Assembly: GCF_022538115.1 (NCBI RefSeq)
Contig: NZ_JAKZAL010000002.1
Coordinates: 248,001-312,000 of the forward strand
Source: Cognataquiflexum rubidum
Lineage (GTDB): Bacteria > Bacteroidota > Bacteroidia > Cytophagales > Cyclobacteriaceae
Length of the DNA stretch: 64,000 nt
Reading direction: 5' to 3'
In this document: one piece after another, positions 7,677-17,411 of the stretch
How the letters are laid out: each line of letters starts with the position of its first letter
How positions within the stretch are numbered: the stretch's first letter is position 1
The notes under the pieces: model-generated
What the model was told of the DNA's origin: nothing
Database searches by the model: none
Seen by the model: only the letters and a program-made list of their open reading frames with translations
Made by a program: the position numbers and the translations under genes

Positions 7677-9203
7677 ATGACAAAGTTAGAACTCGAAGAT
7701 ATTCAAGGTTATATCATCCGCGGTTACGCCCACATGATGTATTCACGGTTTGTTTACCTTCAAATAACGGATCGCACCGCTGCCAAAAAATGGCTCTCCA
7801 AATCTTGGGTAGACATGACTACAGCGGTACATATTCATGATAAAGCCAAGATTTCCGATACGCATTTGAATATTGCTTTTACCCATAAAGGTTTGGGTGT
7901 TCTTGGACTAAATGACGAAAATCTTAATGGCTTTTCAAGGGAGTTCCGTCAGGGAATGGTCTCTCGCCACAGGTCAAGATTGCTTGGGGATGCAGATAGC
8001 AGTGCACCAAAGCATTGGAATTGGGGCAATTATTCCGGTGATTCAGATGATTCAGATGATTCCGGTGATTCTGATGATACCAATGATTTCATTGAACCAA
8101 AGGATCGTAATTATCCCATCCACCTTTGCCTAATGATTTTTGGTAATGACAAAGAGAGTGTTGATGATATTGAAAAAGATAAAATCGTCTGTTTGAATTA
8201 TTATGAGGAGTTGAAAGCCCAATTTGCAGAAAGTGGCTTGAAGGAACTTTTTTCCATTGACGGACAGACACAGCCTGACAACAAAGAGCATTTTGGATTT
8301 AGGGATGGTATTTCCCAACCGATCATAGAAGGTTCGGGAAGGGTAGGTCCCCAAGATGATGTGGTGAAGGCCGGGGAATTTCTTTTTGGGTATGAAAATG
8401 AATTCGGCGTTTATCCTGACACACCGCTGATAGTCAAAGATCAGGGGAATATGAACCTCCTTGCCCCTGATGCAGGAGGAAGTGGGCTGAAAGATTTAGG
8501 ACGGAATGGGTCTTTTCTTGTTATGCGGCAATTGGAACAGGATGTCCATAAGTTTTGGACTTTTATAAATGAAAAAACAAAGAATCCTGATGGATCTCCC
8601 AATGAAGAAGAAAGCCTGAAATTGGGGGCAAAAATCATGGGAAGGTGGCAGAGTGGGGCGCCGATCACCCTTTTTCCGGACAAAGATCCCGGGGTTATCA
8701 GCGACATCAATGATTTTGGTTATTCTAAATTTGATCCGGACGGTTTGAAATGTCCTTTTGGATCTCACTTGCGACGAAGCAACCCACGGGACAGCGTGGA
8801 TGACCATGGGATCAAAGAATCCTACAAACTCAGCAAGCAGCACCGAATCATCAGAAGAGCGAGGTTGTATGGACAGATTTTTGAAGGGTCACCGACCAAC
8901 ACAACCCCTGAAGGGGAAGTGGGATTGCTTTTTGCCTGCTTCAATGCCGACATTAGCAGACAGTTTGAGTTTCTCCAATATACTTGGGGAAAACTTCCCA
9001 AAGTCAAAGAATTGTACAATGATCCTGATCCGATCATCGGAGTAAAGGAAAAGCCGGATGAGGGAGAAGAACAGAATTTCACCATTCAGGACCTTCCGGT
9101 AAACAGAACAATCCATGACCTGCCAAGAGTCATCACTGTCAAAGGCGGCGCATATTTCTTCTTTCCTTCCATCAGTACTTTGCGGTATTTGGCAACGGTT
9201 TAG
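7677..9203 (+). CDS. DyP-type heme peroxidase
   Basis: The 508-residue protein carries the DyP signature GFRDG with catalytic Asp210 and the proximal heme-ligand His364 in CPFGSHLRRSNPR. DyP peroxidases use H2O2 or organic hydroperoxides to oxidise varied substrates. It has no Sec or Tat signal, so it should be cytoplasmic or carried by a partner. It is longer than bacterial A/B-type DyPs (about 300-450 residues) and resembles larger forms with insertions. One insertion is a Ser/Asp-rich repeat (GDSDDSDDSGDSDDTND) at about residues 121-137. Last gene of the patatin operon. Convergent with a second heme protein, the catalase-like gene. Confidence 0.92.
   Translation: MTKLELEDIQGYIIRGYAHMMYSRFVYLQITDRTAAKKWLSKSWVDMTTAVHIHDKAKISDTHLNIAFTHKGLGVLGLNDENLNGFSREFRQGMVSRHRSRLLGDADSSAPKHWNWGNYSGDSDDSDDSGDSDDTNDFIEPKDRNYPIHLCLMIFGNDKESVDDIEKDKIVCLNYYEELKAQFAESGLKELFSIDGQTQPDNKEHFGFRDGISQPIIEGSGRVGPQDDVVKAGEFLFGYENEFGVYPDTPLIVKDQGNMNLLAPDAGGSGLKDLGRNGSFLVMRQLEQDVHKFWTFINEKTKNPDGSPNEEESLKLGAKIMGRWQSGAPITLFPDKDPGVISDINDFGYSKFDPDGLKCPFGSHLRRSNPRDSVDDHGIKESYKLSKQHRIIRRARLYGQIFEGSPTNTTPEGEVGLLFACFNADISRQFEFLQYTWGKLPKVKELYNDPDPIIGVKEKPDEGEEQNFTIQDLPVNRTIHDLPRVITVKGGAYFFFPSISTLRYLATV
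8038..8085 (+). repeat. In-frame GAT-TC/GATGAT microsatellite in DyP gene
   Basis: Short direct repeats built from GATTCAGAT and GATTCCGGT encode the Ser-Asp tract of the DyP peroxidase. The tract is prone to slippage in multiples that would keep or break the frame. Confidence 0.7.
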
Positions 9204-9213
9204 GAGAAGACGG

Positions 9214-9368
9214 GAGATGTGAGATTTGAGACTTGAGACTTGGGGAATTCAAAATTATGAATGATACAAGGGGCAAGAAACAAGAGGTGAGTGAAATGTC
9301 CGGTATATCCCTGCCCTCCGAAAGGCGGAGTTCATCCGACTTCTGACTTCCAACTTCCGTCTTCCAAC
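9214..9368. repeat. AG/CT-rich dispersed intergenic repeats
   Basis: The 226-nt gap between the convergent DyP and catalase-like genes holds overlapping GAGA(T/C)TT units at 9214-9243 and the segment ACTTCTGACTTCCAACTTCC at 9339-9358. The latter recurs exactly, as reverse complement, at 46305-46324. A related stretch is at 24505-24524. No terminator was recognised in this gap. Confidence 0.7.
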
Positions 9369-9429
9369 CAGTCTGCAAAAGAATATTGGATGACTGGCCG
9401 AAAAGTGGATAACCATAAAGATTTTTGCA

Positions 9430-10992
9430 TCAATCCTCCAAATAAGCCTTTGCATTGTTGAGGCCGTTTTGGAGGTATTTTTTGAGAGCAAATGGTATGA
9501 AAAGGCTCAGGAATAATTTACCCAAAATATTTTTGTAAGTGAACGTGTACACCCAGCGGATTCTTGTTTGGTCATCGACAGTATCAAACCACATCTGTCC
9601 AAAAGCCTTATCGGTTAAATTTTTAAAAAAGTCGCTGAAGTCGGTCATCTGATAGGCATAATGGGAATATCGGTGAACTGAAATCAATTCCTCCTTCAAC
9701 CTGCCGCTGTCTCCTCTTTCGATCCACCTTTTGTCACCCACTTTTTCATATCCTGTCTGCAAACCAGTCACATTGATGATACCGTATACAGGCCCGGCTT
9801 TCAATAGCCAATTAGGTAATTCTTTATTACTTGAAATATATTTGTAAGCCTTTTCTTTGCTGCAATTAACAATCACTTCCGCAGCCGTTTGGAGGATTTT
9901 TTTGGAAGGCACCTGTTGGTCAATGCTATTTTTACGATATGGATGAACAATGTCCTTCAAGAAATCAGGTGAATCTTTTGGTTCGATAACTGGCAATTTG
10001 TTTTTGTCATGGCGAAATTTTGACATCACTTCATACACTCTTTTCCTGACACGGTTGAAGCTTCCCAACGGTCGGTGGGCCGGCAAAGTATGCCATGGGT
10101 TGAAAGATAAATTGTCTCCAAACTCAATTTGGGCATTGGAGTCAAAAACCTGTGAATAGATGGTCAGTGTTGCCAATTTGATATACTGCGAAGTCCAAGG
10201 CACGGTCGGGTCTTCGATCGGCATGGCTTCCGCATCAGTTTGGAACTGTACATAAAAGTCAAATTTTGCCTCATTGTCATAGAGCGTTTGGGCCAGATTA
10301 TACCGCAGGTAATTGTAATCTGTGGTGTTTTCGACAACGATTTGATTATCAGGAGAGGGTCTGAGATGATATTTGACCGCCTTTTCTATTATACCAAATT
10401 GGTAAGGCTGTGTACTCCAGTAAGGGATATTGAGTGGATTATCGCAGGCTACCATACTTTTTTTGATCCGCATCAATGTAGGGAGATGCAAAGGGTTCAG
10501 AAAGTAAAGCAGGGTTTTGATCTTGCTTGCAGATGTCAGGGCAGTTAATAAAGTATTCAGTTCTTTGATGGTTTTTGCAAAAAATGTCTCACTGCTCATC
10601 AACAAAAAATCCTGGGTTTCCAGGAAATGTTCGTCGTTTAATATTTTTTCACCGGGTACCCCCAGCAGTTTGATGGCAATCCCTCTGATGTCTTTTTTCT
10701 TGTCTTTTTGTGTTTCGGTGTTTCCGTTAGAAAAACGTACCCAAGCATTGTATTTTCTAGGTGCTCCGGCAAAAACTCCTACTTTAAATTCATCAGGTAA
10801 GTTTGGTTCTACTGCAAAAGAAGCTTTGACACAGCCATGCATCTTGGTATGTACCTGCCGGAGCATTTTCTTGTCTTTGTACATCCGCGTGACCTGGGCC
10901 TCAAATTCATTTACCATTTGAGAGGCAATCGTGTCCTCATCGGCTGAGACATATTCATGCCCTATCTTTTTACCTGAAACCTGAATTGACAT
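9430..10992 (-). CDS. Catalase-like heme protein fused to SRPBCC domain
   Basis: The ATG at 10992 (MSIQVSGKK) is preferred over 11028, whose extra 12 residues look like leader sequence; the product is 520 residues. The first ~340 residues form a catalase-fold heme domain. Distal-side VHTKMHG (His48, His52) is followed by WVRFSNGN, and the proximal motif R-x-x-x-Y-x6-R centres on Tyr320, with the same spacing as catalase RxFxYxDTxxxR. The last ~150 residues look like an SRPBCC (START-like) lipid- or hydrophobic-ligand-binding domain, ending in a hydrophobic tail. Minimal catalase-fold proteins can be peroxidases, allene oxide synthases or hydroperoxide lyases. Convergent with the DyP/patatin operon. 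Heme fold is well supported; the reaction is not known. Confidence 0.82.
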   Translation of the reverse strand: MSIQVSGKKIGHEYVSADEDTIASQMVNEFEAQVTRMYKDKKMLRQVHTKMHGCVKASFAVEPNLPDEFKVGVFAGAPRKYNAWVRFSNGNTETQKDKKKDIRGIAIKLLGVPGEKILNDEHFLETQDFLLMSSETFFAKTIKELNTLLTALTSASKIKTLLYFLNPLHLPTLMRIKKSMVACDNPLNIPYWSTQPYQFGIIEKAVKYHLRPSPDNQIVVENTTDYNYLRYNLAQTLYDNEAKFDFYVQFQTDAEAMPIEDPTVPWTSQYIKLATLTIYSQVFDSNAQIEFGDNLSFNPWHTLPAHRPLGSFNRVRKRVYEVMSKFRHDKNKLPVIEPKDSPDFLKDIVHPYRKNSIDQQVPSKKILQTAAEVIVNCSKEKAYKYISSNKELPNWLLKAGPVYGIINVTGLQTGYEKVGDKRWIERGDSGRLKEELISVHRYSHYAYQMTDFSDFFKNLTDKAFGQMWFDTVDDQTRIRWVYTFTYKNILGKLFLSLFIPFALKKYLQNGLNNAKAYLED

Positions 10993-11217
10993 AAAATTAA
11001 GTTTTTTAAATTTGAATATTTTATCCAATAACCTATAGAAATAGCCTGAAAGTAATTAAAAATAGGGTAAAGTTTCTTGATAACAAAATATTATTAGGTA
11101 GTTCAGATAATAAAAAATGTATTATATTTAAGACGAAACCTATTATTCCCGCTTGTCATCTTTACCCTGTTATTGAATTATTGACGCTTATTTTATTACC
11201 CTCAAAAATCAATCTAA

Positions 11218-14200
11218 ATGGAATTGCATGTTTTGTATGCAAATAAAATTCACTCTATTCTGAGGTCAGAATCGTTTTTTGAACAGAATTTTGTAATAAA
11301 AAGGGCTCCACTTTCCAAACTGTCACAGATAGAGCATCTCAAGGCAGTGAATGAGGCCTCATTTGCAGGAGTATCGGTCGAAGGTTTCAGAAAAGTGTTG
11401 GGGAGCGAAAACAGCGATTCCGAACTCAATCTCAAACTTCAATTTATCAAAGGGCAAAGTCTCCGGGAACATAATGCTGTTCCTCTCAACATTGTCGATA
11501 AGTTAAAAATCTGCATTGCCATCGCCAAGCGGCTTGCGGAAGTTCACCGTCAGGAATTAGTTCACCTCAATCTCAACCCTGACCATATCCTCATAGAATC
11601 CGGTACCAACAAGGTTCATTTTATCAGCCTTGGTTTGGCCACCAGCATTCAAAGGAAAATCGGTGTCCAGAGTAGATTGATATTTTCCGAAGCGGATTAT
11701 GATTTTATAGCCCCTGAGCAAACAGGTAGGATAAGTACAGACATTGGCTATTACACGGATATTTATTCTTTGGGAGTGGTTTTTTATTGGTTGTTTACAG
11801 AAACACTCCCTTTCGAATCCAAAGTAGGTCCTTCCAAAATTCATGCGCACATCGCATTGACTCCCCGAAGTCCAAGCGATATTGTCGATATCCCCAAAAT
11901 CATTTCGGACCTGATTCTGAAAATGCTCGAAAAGGATGTTCCGTCCAGATACCATTCTGCTTCCGGGGTTGCATTTGACTTGGAATTGATTCTGAACGCA
12001 CTACAGAGAAAAGGCGTTGCGGTTGGTTTCGAACTCGGCACCAACGATACTTCTGGAACCCTGAGATTCTCAGATGAACTCTATGGCAGGGAAAATCAGG
12101 TCAGGCAACTGAATGAGGCTTTCCAAAGGGTGATGGAGGATGAAAAAATCCTCATGCTTGTTTTTGGAAATTCAGGGGTTGGGAAGTCGGTTCTTGTAGA
12201 ACAGCTTTACCGTCCGGTAATCAAAGAAGGTGGTTTTTTTATTTCCGGCAAATTTGACCAGCTCAGAACAGATGTTCCCTATTTTGCTTTTTCCCAGGCT
12301 TTGGGCAGATTGGTCGATCAAATTTTGCTTCTAAATGAAAAGGACCTTGCCCATTGGAAGCATGAGCTTCACAGGCTTCTTCACCCGATCGGTAGGGTGT
12401 TGTATGACATCATCCCGGGTTTGGAAAAACTTTTGGAAAACGAACCGGAACTGCCTGCTTTGAGCGGTTTGGAGGCCCAATTGAGGTTTAATTATGCCCT
12501 GAATAATTTCTTTCAGGTGTTTTCGGATTCCAATAAACCGCTCGTTATTTTCATAGATGACCTTCAATGGAGCGATCTTTCATCGTTTAATTTGATCAGG
12601 AATATCCTTTCCAGCCAAGACCTTAAAAACATATTGATCATCGGTGCCTACAGGGACAACGAAATCACCACCGGCCATTTGTTTCTGCAGTTTAAGTTGG
12701 AGATTGAAGAATTGGGCATCAAACCGGAAGAAATCCACCTTGATAACCTCCAATATGGAGACATCTACCGTTTGGTAACCACTACCTTGGGAAAATCAAA
12801 AACTCCATTGGACGAATTGGTCAAAATCGTGGACAAAAAATCCGGAGGAAATGCCTTGTTCGTCAATCAGTATTTGAAAGCCATCTACAAAAACGAAATG
12901 CTTTATTTTGACAGCGTAGAGTCAAGTTGGAAATGGGATGCTGAAAAATTGATGGGTTATAATGTGGAGGGAGACATCGTCAACCTCTTTTTGCAAACCA
13001 TCAAAAAACTGCCTGCGGAAAGTATCGCCGCCCTCAAACTCGCTTCCTGTATAGGAAATAAATTTGGATTGGGAGAATTAGCCATCATCACGAAAGGCGG
13101 CAAAAATAAAGTTTACCAGGATCTGAAGCCTGCGTTGGATCTCGATCTCATCATCGAAAGTCGTGATGGCTACCTGTACTTTGTGCATGATAGGGTGCAA
13201 CAGGCATTTTATTCATTGAATGATGAACTGGGCAAAAGAGAATATCATCTCAAAATCGGTAGACTGCTTTTGGAAAATACCGATGAAGAAGACCTAAGGG
13301 AAAGTATTTTCGATATTGTAAACCAATTCAATTTTGCCAAAGAACTTATTTCGGACCCAATAGAGTCAAAGAGGCTTCAGGAACTGAATGTCATTGCCGG
13401 ACAGCGGTCGCAAAATGCAACTGCATATTCCCTCGCTTTACAGTATTTTGAAAACGCAATTGCTCTGATTGGAAATAAAGAATGGGGTTCTGATCAAGAT
13501 TTTTCTTTCAATGTATTCTTCAAAGGAGCGGAAGCAGCCTACCAATCCAATAATCAGGAGCGATTTGGGCAATTGACAAAAGCCTTGGACGGGCATGTTG
13601 CTGATAAAATCAACAAACTCAAGCTGGCAATTCTAAAGATCAAAAATGCCAACATTAAAAATGACCAACAGTTGGTGATTGAAATTGGCTTGGATGCCCT
13701 CAAACAGATTGATTATCACCCCAAGAAAAAACCTTCAAAAGCTGATTTTCTTGCAGGGTTTTTCTTTACAAGTTACATGTTGAGGAAGTTTTCATTGGAT
13801 GATATAGCAAAGCTTCCAAAGAATACCGATCAGTCCGTCATCCTTTCCATGGAAATATTGTCTTATCTGGCCTTTGCTTCCTATTTTCTTGCGCCAATGT
13901 CTGTGCCCCTGTATATTTTTAAGATGTTCAGGCTGACCTTGAAACATGGACTTTCTCCAAACTCCCCTTTTGTTATTGTGGTATTTGGATACATCAATAT
14001 TGTATTCATGAACAAGATTGATAAGGGTCTTGATTTGGCTCAATTGGGGTATAAATTATCGGAACTATTGACGGATGAGGAAAATGGAACCAAAGTCCGA
14101 GCCAACTTCCATATTTTCATCTCGTTTTGGTTGATGCCGATGTCCAAAACGCTTCCAGATTTGGAGGATTCGTTCAAAAGAGGACTGCAAACAGGTGAAT

Positions 14201-16341
14201 TTGAATTCAATTCCCTCAACGCACTGATGATCATGTTCAATCAGTTTTTTTCAGGGGAACCTTTGAAAAATATAATAAAGAGGGGTGAATTGTTGACCAA
14301 GCAGATGACTCCATTAAATCAATCCTTGCAGATTGAAAGAGTGAAGATGTTCAGACAGGTCGCAATCTCCTTGGTTGATGGAGTTTCTGATTACAGTAAG
14401 ATCAAGGGAGAGATTTTGGATGAGGATAAGCTGGACTTTCCTGATGGACCGGTTTCATCCAGTTATTATGGAAATCTGTATGAATTGAAGAAAGTGGTAG
14501 CCATTGTTTTCAACAAGAATGAGCTTGCCTACGAAAATTCAGTCAAGCAAAAGCCATATTTGGTCTCCGTAATTGGTACCATGGGAGAATATCTCTATTA
14601 CTTCTATGAAAACATTTGTATTTCCCTGATTTATCATTCAAGAAATGGCGAAGAGCAAAAAAAGTTCTTAAAAACCGTCAAGAAGAATATCGAAAAGTTC
14701 AAAAAATACCTTGAACATAATGAGGATAACTTTATTCACAGATTAGAAATGATGGAAGCTGAATATCATTGGTTGCTAAATGATATGGATCCGGTAGTAA
14801 AACATTTTTCGAATGCCATCAGGTATGCAAGAAAAAACAAATTCATACAGGACGAAGCATTGGCTTGGGAACGATTTGGGATTTTCTACCAATCCCAGAA
14901 TCAATCTGAAGTTGCCCAGTTTTATTTTTCCAATGCCTACAAAGCATATTCAAAATGGGGAGCCAAAGCCAAGCTTGAACAGATGAAAGAGGCGTATTCA
15001 GGATTTATTTCTCCTGAGGAAATTGGCCTGAAATCCAATAATCTTGACTTGGACACCATACTGAAAACCATCAACCTGATCTCAGGGGAAATGGTCCTGG
15101 AAAACATCCTTACCGGCCTGATGAAGTTGGTCACTGAAAACGCCGGAGCCGAAAAGGCTTTTCTGGTCACCAAGGAAAAGGATAAAAAAGTAATCAAGGC
15201 ATCTTTGGATATTTCAAACAATGAGATCCGGGTATTGCAGGATGATCCATTTGACCAATTTGAAGAAATCAGTCACTCGGTGGTCAATTATGTCATCAGA
15301 ACGGGAGAGACCTTGGTTTTGGAAGATGCAAGTGCAATACTTCCTTATTCCAATGATGAGTATATTTTGAGAAACAAAATTAAATCAGTGGTCTGTCTTC
15401 CTTTGAAACATGCAGGCGAAGGTTTTGCCTATCTGTATCTGGAAAACAGGCTGCTTTCAGGGGCTTTTACCAAGGAAAGAATTGAAATCCTACAGGTGAT
15501 GGCCACCCAAACAGCCATTTCTCTTCAAAACGCGATGCTGTTGGAACAGACCATCCATCTCAATGAGGAACTCAAACAAGAGGTGGAAGTACGAAAAGAA
15601 GTAGAGGAAAGCCTCAGAATCAATAAAAAAAGGCTGGAGGAATACAACGCCAATCTAGAATTTAAAGTCAACGAAAGAACCATTGACCTGCAATCCGAAA
15701 AGGAAAAAACAGATGAGTTGCTGCTAAATATTTTACCGCTGGATATTGCCCGTGAGCTCAAGGAAAAAGGTACTGCACAAGCCAAAAAGTTTGAAAGTGT
15801 CACAGTGCTATTTACGGATTTTGTGGGATTTTCCATCATCGCGGAAAATATGAGTGCGGATGAGCTTGTTTCGGAGATTGATTATTGCTTCAAAGAATTT
15901 GACAGGATTATCCAAAAATATCCAATTGAAAAGATCAAGACCATCGGGGATGCCTACATGGCTGTGGGCGGTCTTCCTGTCACCAACCAAACCCATGCTG
16001 TAGATGTCATTAAGGCTGCATTGGAAATCAGGGATTTTATAGAGGAGCACAAGAAGAAAAAGAAAGCACAGAACAAACCGATTTTTGAAGTCCGTATCGG
16101 AGTCCATACCGGAAATGTGGTAGCCGGGATTGTAGGGCTAAAAAAATTCGCCTATGACATTTGGGGAGATACTGTAAATCTCGCCTCCCGCATGGAAAGC
16201 AGCAGTGAATCCGGAAGGATCAATATTTCAGGAACAACTTATGAGCTGGTCAAAGACCATTTTGTATGTACTTACCGTGGTAAAATAATGGCAAAAAATA
16301 AGGGAGTGGTAGATATGTATTTTGTGGAAGGGGCCAGGTAA
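11218..16341 (+). CDS. Pseudokinase-ATPase-GAF-adenylate cyclase
   Basis: A 1707-residue cytoplasmic signalling protein. Residues 1-265 resemble a Ser/Thr kinase, but HRDLKPxN is HLNLNPDH (Asp replaced by Asn118) and DFG is SLG, so catalysis is unlikely. An AAA/STAND-type ATPase follows, with Walker A GNSGVGKS (317-324) and Walker B LVIFIDDLQWSD. Next comes a long helical TPR-like region, a GAF domain (about 1280-1440) and a coiled coil (about 1445-1500). The end is a class III cyclase: metal-binding Asp1534 (FTDF) and Asp1578 (TIGDAY), Lys in EKIKTIGD and Asp in YDIWGDTVN (adenine selectivity), plus the transition-state Asn/Arg in VNLASRM. All these residues are present, so active cAMP synthesis is predicted. 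The input signal is unknown. Confidence 0.92.
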   Translation: MELHVLYANKIHSILRSESFFEQNFVIKRAPLSKLSQIEHLKAVNEASFAGVSVEGFRKVLGSENSDSELNLKLQFIKGQSLREHNAVPLNIVDKLKICIAIAKRLAEVHRQELVHLNLNPDHILIESGTNKVHFISLGLATSIQRKIGVQSRLIFSEADYDFIAPEQTGRISTDIGYYTDIYSLGVVFYWLFTETLPFESKVGPSKIHAHIALTPRSPSDIVDIPKIISDLILKMLEKDVPSRYHSASGVAFDLELILNALQRKGVAVGFELGTNDTSGTLRFSDELYGRENQVRQLNEAFQRVMEDEKILMLVFGNSGVGKSVLVEQLYRPVIKEGGFFISGKFDQLRTDVPYFAFSQALGRLVDQILLLNEKDLAHWKHELHRLLHPIGRVLYDIIPGLEKLLENEPELPALSGLEAQLRFNYALNNFFQVFSDSNKPLVIFIDDLQWSDLSSFNLIRNILSSQDLKNILIIGAYRDNEITTGHLFLQFKLEIEELGIKPEEIHLDNLQYGDIYRLVTTTLGKSKTPLDELVKIVDKKSGGNALFVNQYLKAIYKNEMLYFDSVESSWKWDAEKLMGYNVEGDIVNLFLQTIKKLPAESIAALKLASCIGNKFGLGELAIITKGGKNKVYQDLKPALDLDLIIESRDGYLYFVHDRVQQAFYSLNDELGKREYHLKIGRLLLENTDEEDLRESIFDIVNQFNFAKELISDPIESKRLQELNVIAGQRSQNATAYSLALQYFENAIALIGNKEWGSDQDFSFNVFFKGAEAAYQSNNQERFGQLTKALDGHVADKINKLKLAILKIKNANIKNDQQLVIEIGLDALKQIDYHPKKKPSKADFLAGFFFTSYMLRKFSLDDIAKLPKNTDQSVILSMEILSYLAFASYFLAPMSVPLYIFKMFRLTLKHGLSPNSPFVIVVFGYINIVFMNKIDKGLDLAQLGYKLSELLTDEENGTKVRANFHIFISFWLMPMSKTLPDLEDSFKRGLQTGEFEFNSLNALMIMFNQFFSGEPLKNIIKRGELLTKQMTPLNQSLQIERVKMFRQVAISLVDGVSDYSKIKGEILDEDKLDFPDGPVSSSYYGNLYELKKVVAIVFNKNELAYENSVKQKPYLVSVIGTMGEYLYYFYENICISLIYHSRNGEEQKKFLKTVKKNIEKFKKYLEHNEDNFIHRLEMMEAEYHWLLNDMDPVVKHFSNAIRYARKNKFIQDEALAWERFGIFYQSQNQSEVAQFYFSNAYKAYSKWGAKAKLEQMKEAYSGFISPEEIGLKSNNLDLDTILKTINLISGEMVLENILTGLMKLVTENAGAEKAFLVTKEKDKKVIKASLDISNNEIRVLQDDPFDQFEEISHSVVNYVIRTGETLVLEDASAILPYSNDEYILRNKIKSVVCLPLKHAGEGFAYLYLENRLLSGAFTKERIEILQVMATQTAISLQNAMLLEQTIHLNEELKQEVEVRKEVEESLRINKKRLEEYNANLEFKVNERTIDLQSEKEKTDELLLNILPLDIARELKEKGTAQAKKFESVTVLFTDFVGFSIIAENMSADELVSEIDYCFKEFDRIIQKYPIEKIKTIGDAYMAVGGLPVTNQTHAVDVIKAALEIRDFIEEHKKKKKAQNKPIFEVRIGVHTGNVVAGIVGLKKFAYDIWGDTVNLASRMESSSESGRINISGTTYELVKDHFVCTYRGKIMAKNKGVVDMYFVEGAR

Positions 16342-16492
16342 TCAGTTTTATTGGCATGTCAATTGCCATCCCTGATTATGGTCATTTAATTGCAAAACGA
16401 CCATTACTAACAAAAGTATTCAAGATCATTTTTAATGCTCCCAAAAGGGGCAAACAATAACCTTTGTTCATCACAATATAAATCAATCGACC

Positions 16493-17404
16493 ATGAAATG
16501 GCAAGGAAGACGAAAAAGTAGCAATGTAGAAGACCGGAGGGGTCAATCGGGTGGCGGAGTTAATTTTGGCGGGAGTGGTGGAGGGGGGATCAATCCAATG
16601 TTGCTTGCTCCATTGCTAAAGATGCTTTTTTCCAAAACAGGTTTGGTCATAGTAGGAGGATTGATCCTTGTCATGTGGCTCACAGGCACCAATCCTCTCG
16701 CTTTATTATCCCAATTTACAGGTGGTCCGACTACCCAAATGGCAGCAGGGGAGTACAAGGCCTCTCCCGAAGAAGAACAATTGGCGGAATTTACTGCTGT
16801 TGTCCTGGCAGACACAGAGGATGTTTGGAACCAATTGATGGATGGGTATAGGGAACCGGCTTTGGTCTTATTTACCGGTCAGGTCAGTTCTGCCTGTGGC
16901 AACGCTTCGGCTGCTACAGGACCTTTTTATTGTCCCGGTGATGAGAAAGTATATATCGATTTAAGCTTTTTTCAGGATATGGGGAGGAAGTTGGGAGCGC
17001 ACGGTGATTTTGCCCAAGCTTATGTCATCGCGCATGAGGTTGGACATCACGTACAAAGATTGGATGGAACACTAGAAAGGGTACAGTCTAAGCGTGGACA
17101 ATTACCCGAAGCAGAATTCAACAGGCTGATGGTGATGCTGGAATTGCAGGCTGATTTTTATGCGGGTGTCTGGGCACACCATACCCAAAAGATTAACAAT
17201 TCCCTTGAACCCGGGGATATAGAAGAAGCTTTGAATGCGGCAAGCTCGGTGGGAGATGACCGTCTTCAGAAGCAGGCAACAGGCCGGGTTGTTCCCGATT
17301 CGTTTACCCATGGTACCTCTGAACAAAGATCCCGTTGGTTTAAGCTCGGATTTGACACAGGAGATGTAACTCAGGGAGACACTTTTAATGCAAGAAGACT
17401 GTAA
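16493..17404 (+). CDS. ypfJ: Neutral zinc metallopeptidase YpfJ family
   Basis: The 303-residue protein starts with the hallmark MKWQGRRKS, then a Gly-rich stretch and a membrane segment (about residues 43-65). The zinc site is HEVGHH (His181, Glu182, His185), followed by ELQADFYAGVWAHH, which supplies the third ligand region typical of PF04228. Family members are membrane-anchored peptidases of unknown substrate. The sulfatase gene starts 8 nt downstream, so the two are probably co-transcribed. Confidence 0.93.
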   Translation: MKWQGRRKSSNVEDRRGQSGGGVNFGGSGGGGINPMLLAPLLKMLFSKTGLVIVGGLILVMWLTGTNPLALLSQFTGGPTTQMAAGEYKASPEEEQLAEFTAVVLADTEDVWNQLMDGYREPALVLFTGQVSSACGNASAATGPFYCPGDEKVYIDLSFFQDMGRKLGAHGDFAQAYVIAHEVGHHVQRLDGTLERVQSKRGQLPEAEFNRLMVMLELQADFYAGVWAHHTQKINNSLEPGDIEEALNAASSVGDDRLQKQATGRVVPDSFTHGTSEQRSRWFKLGFDTGDVTQGDTFNARRL

Positions 17405-17411
17405 TAAAACA

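Noticed and set aside
16459-16466. AACCTTTG as ypfJ promoter -7 box
   Set aside because: One mismatch at the key T and no -33 element; too weak to annotate.
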